This document shows, one piece after another, positions 63,000 to 64,000 of a stretch of DNA of 64,000 bases (positions are counted from its first letter, which is position 1; each line of letters begins with the position of its first letter). The translations under genes were made by a program, and so were the position numbers. The DNA comes from Aurantimicrobium photophilum. GTDB taxonomy: Bacteria; Actinomycetota; Actinomycetes; Actinomycetales; Microbacteriaceae. A model generated the notes under the pieces. The model was not told the origin of the DNA. It made no database searches and was given only the letters and a program-made list of their open reading frames with translations. The DNA lies in NCBI RefSeq assembly GCF_003194085.1, contig NZ_CP023994.1, positions 682,001 through 746,000 of the forward strand, given 5' to 3'.

Positions 63000-64000
63000 A
63001 TGGCAATTTTTGAGACTGTTCACGGTCCACGCGACCTCGACAAGCTCACCAACGACCAACTGATTGAGCTCTCCGGAGAAATCCGTGAGTTCTTGGTGCG
63101 CGAGGTAGCCCGCTCTGGCGGGCACCTCGGCCCCAACCTTGGTGTGGTCGAAATGACGATTGCCATTCACCGAGTGTTTGACTCACCCAAGGACTCCATC
63201 GTCTTTGACACAGGCCACCAGTCCTACGTGCACAAGCTCCTGACTGGTCGTCAGGATTTTTCCAAGTTGCGCGAAAAGGGCGGCATCGCCGGCTACCCGC
63301 AGCGCTCAGAATCTGTTCACGACATCGTGGAAAGTTCGCACGCTTCGAGTTCGTTGTCCTGGGCTGATGGAATTTCTCGCGCCTATTCCATGTCAGGTCA
63401 ATCAGACCGCCATGTTGTTGCCGTCGTGGGTGATGGTGCACTTACGGGCGGCATGACCTGGGAGGCGCTGAATAACATCAGCCACGACAACTCCCGCAAC
63501 CTCATCATCATTGTCAACGACAATGGCCGCAGTTATGCCCCCACTATCGGTGGCATGGCCAGGTTCTTGGACAGCGTTCGTACGCGCAAGGGCTACCGCA
63601 ACCTTCACTTCAGCAGCAGTCGCCTCTTTGCCAAGATGGGCCCCTATGCACGTGCGTTCTATCGCGGTGTTCGTGGCGGTGTTCACGGCTTCTTGAGTCG
63701 CTTCACCAACAACCAAGATCTCTATGCCAACCTCGACATCAAATACTTAGGCCCCGTTAACGGTCACGATGTCAAAGCCATGGAAGCTGTTCTGCGTCAG
63801 GCAAAGAGCTATGGCGCCCCCGTCATTGTTCACGCCATTACCGAAAAGGGTAAGGGCTACGAACCTGCTCGCCGTGACCTAGATGACCAATTCCACGCCG
63901 TGGGCAAGATTGACCCTGCAACCGGTAAAGCCCTGAGCAGTTCCTCAGCTGTGGGGTGGACGGATGTTTTTGGTGACGAGCTCGTTGCCCAGGCAGAGCA
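63000..64000 (+). CDS. dxs: 1-deoxy-D-xylulose-5-phosphate synthase, N-terminal part
   Basis: The gene runs off the window; about 333 residues are seen. GGHLGPNLGVVEMTIAIH, DTGHQSYVHKLLTGR, GDGALTGGM (TPP/Mg site) and VNDNGRSYAPT are typical of DXS. It makes DXP from pyruvate and glyceraldehyde-3-phosphate for the MEP isoprenoid pathway. acnA lies 49 bases upstream, the usual order in actinobacteria. Confidence 0.95.
   Translation, partial: MAIFETVHGPRDLDKLTNDQLIELSGEIREFLVREVARSGGHLGPNLGVVEMTIAIHRVFDSPKDSIVFDTGHQSYVHKLLTGRQDFSKLREKGGIAGYPQRSESVHDIVESSHASSSLSWADGISRAYSMSGQSDRHVVAVVGDGALTGGMTWEALNNISHDNSRNLIIIVNDNGRSYAPTIGGMARFLDSVRTRKGYRNLHFSSSRLFAKMGPYARAFYRGVRGGVHGFLSRFTNNQDLYANLDIKYLGPVNGHDVKAMEAVLRQAKSYGAPVIVHAITEKGKGYEPARRDLDDQFHAVGKIDPATGKALSSSSAVGWTDVFGDELVAQAE

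Overview
The window comes from a mid-GC actinobacterium of the order Micrococcales, most likely the family Microbacteriaceae. I infer this from gene order and family content: fasR-fabD-fabH-acpP-fabF-DUF3145; sigA next to a DUF7455 protein and a second type IIA topoisomerase pair; sepH, DUF4193, DUF3093, dut, DUF3710, DUF3159, acnA, dxs; and a divergent glnA2-glnE / glnA1 / DUF4191 / lipAB block. A freshwater Aurantimicrobium-like lineage is possible but not shown.

Region 1 (1-8455) is the right-hand part of an integrated element that looks more AT-rich than the rest. It holds the C-terminus of a P4-type primase/helicase, an unrecognised protein, a minus-strand group of small membrane proteins (two with the same zinc ribbon, one DUF4352), a serine recombinase, a reverse transcriptase resembling defence-associated RTs, and a tyrosine integrase. 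Next to the integrase lies the 3' fragment of a CAU-anticodon tRNA, the expected attachment site. Region 2 (8462-12827) has a secreted GH18 chitinase with two CBM2 modules, a DUF1684 protein, a PadR regulator and DUF3145. Region 3 (12846-14304) is an IS3-family copy sitting in the loop of a former terminator.

Region 4 (14319-22617) is the type II fatty acid operon with its regulator FasR, pyruvate dehydrogenase E1 and a one-domain peroxiredoxin. Region 5 (22632-31652) has tRNA-Val, an acidic protein, Nif3-like, coiled-coil and RNase H proteins, RNase P RNA, polyphosphate glucokinase, methionine aminopeptidase, an IS481-family copy, panB and nadE. Region 6 (31688-46743) is nitrogen assimilation (glnA2, glnE, glnA1 with a GlnR-type operator), lipoate synthesis (lipB, lipA), the E2 and E3 subunits, leucyl aminopeptidase and a PAC2 protein. 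Region 7 (46824-64000) has sigA, an IS30-family copy splitting the sigA terminator, a topoisomerase IV-like pair, a phosphodiesterase, sepH, dut, several DUF proteins, aconitase and the start of dxs.

Many genes serve linked core functions: aceE, E2, E3, lipA and lipB make a working pyruvate dehydrogenase, which feeds the fab operon and, through acnA, the TCA cycle. The most unusual signals are the RT-bearing element with its near-perfect 34-bp palindrome, two insertion sequences placed exactly in terminator hairpins, start-codon-sequestering hairpins in two transposase genes, and a large set of leaderless genes whose -10 box lies 6-7 bases before the start codon.
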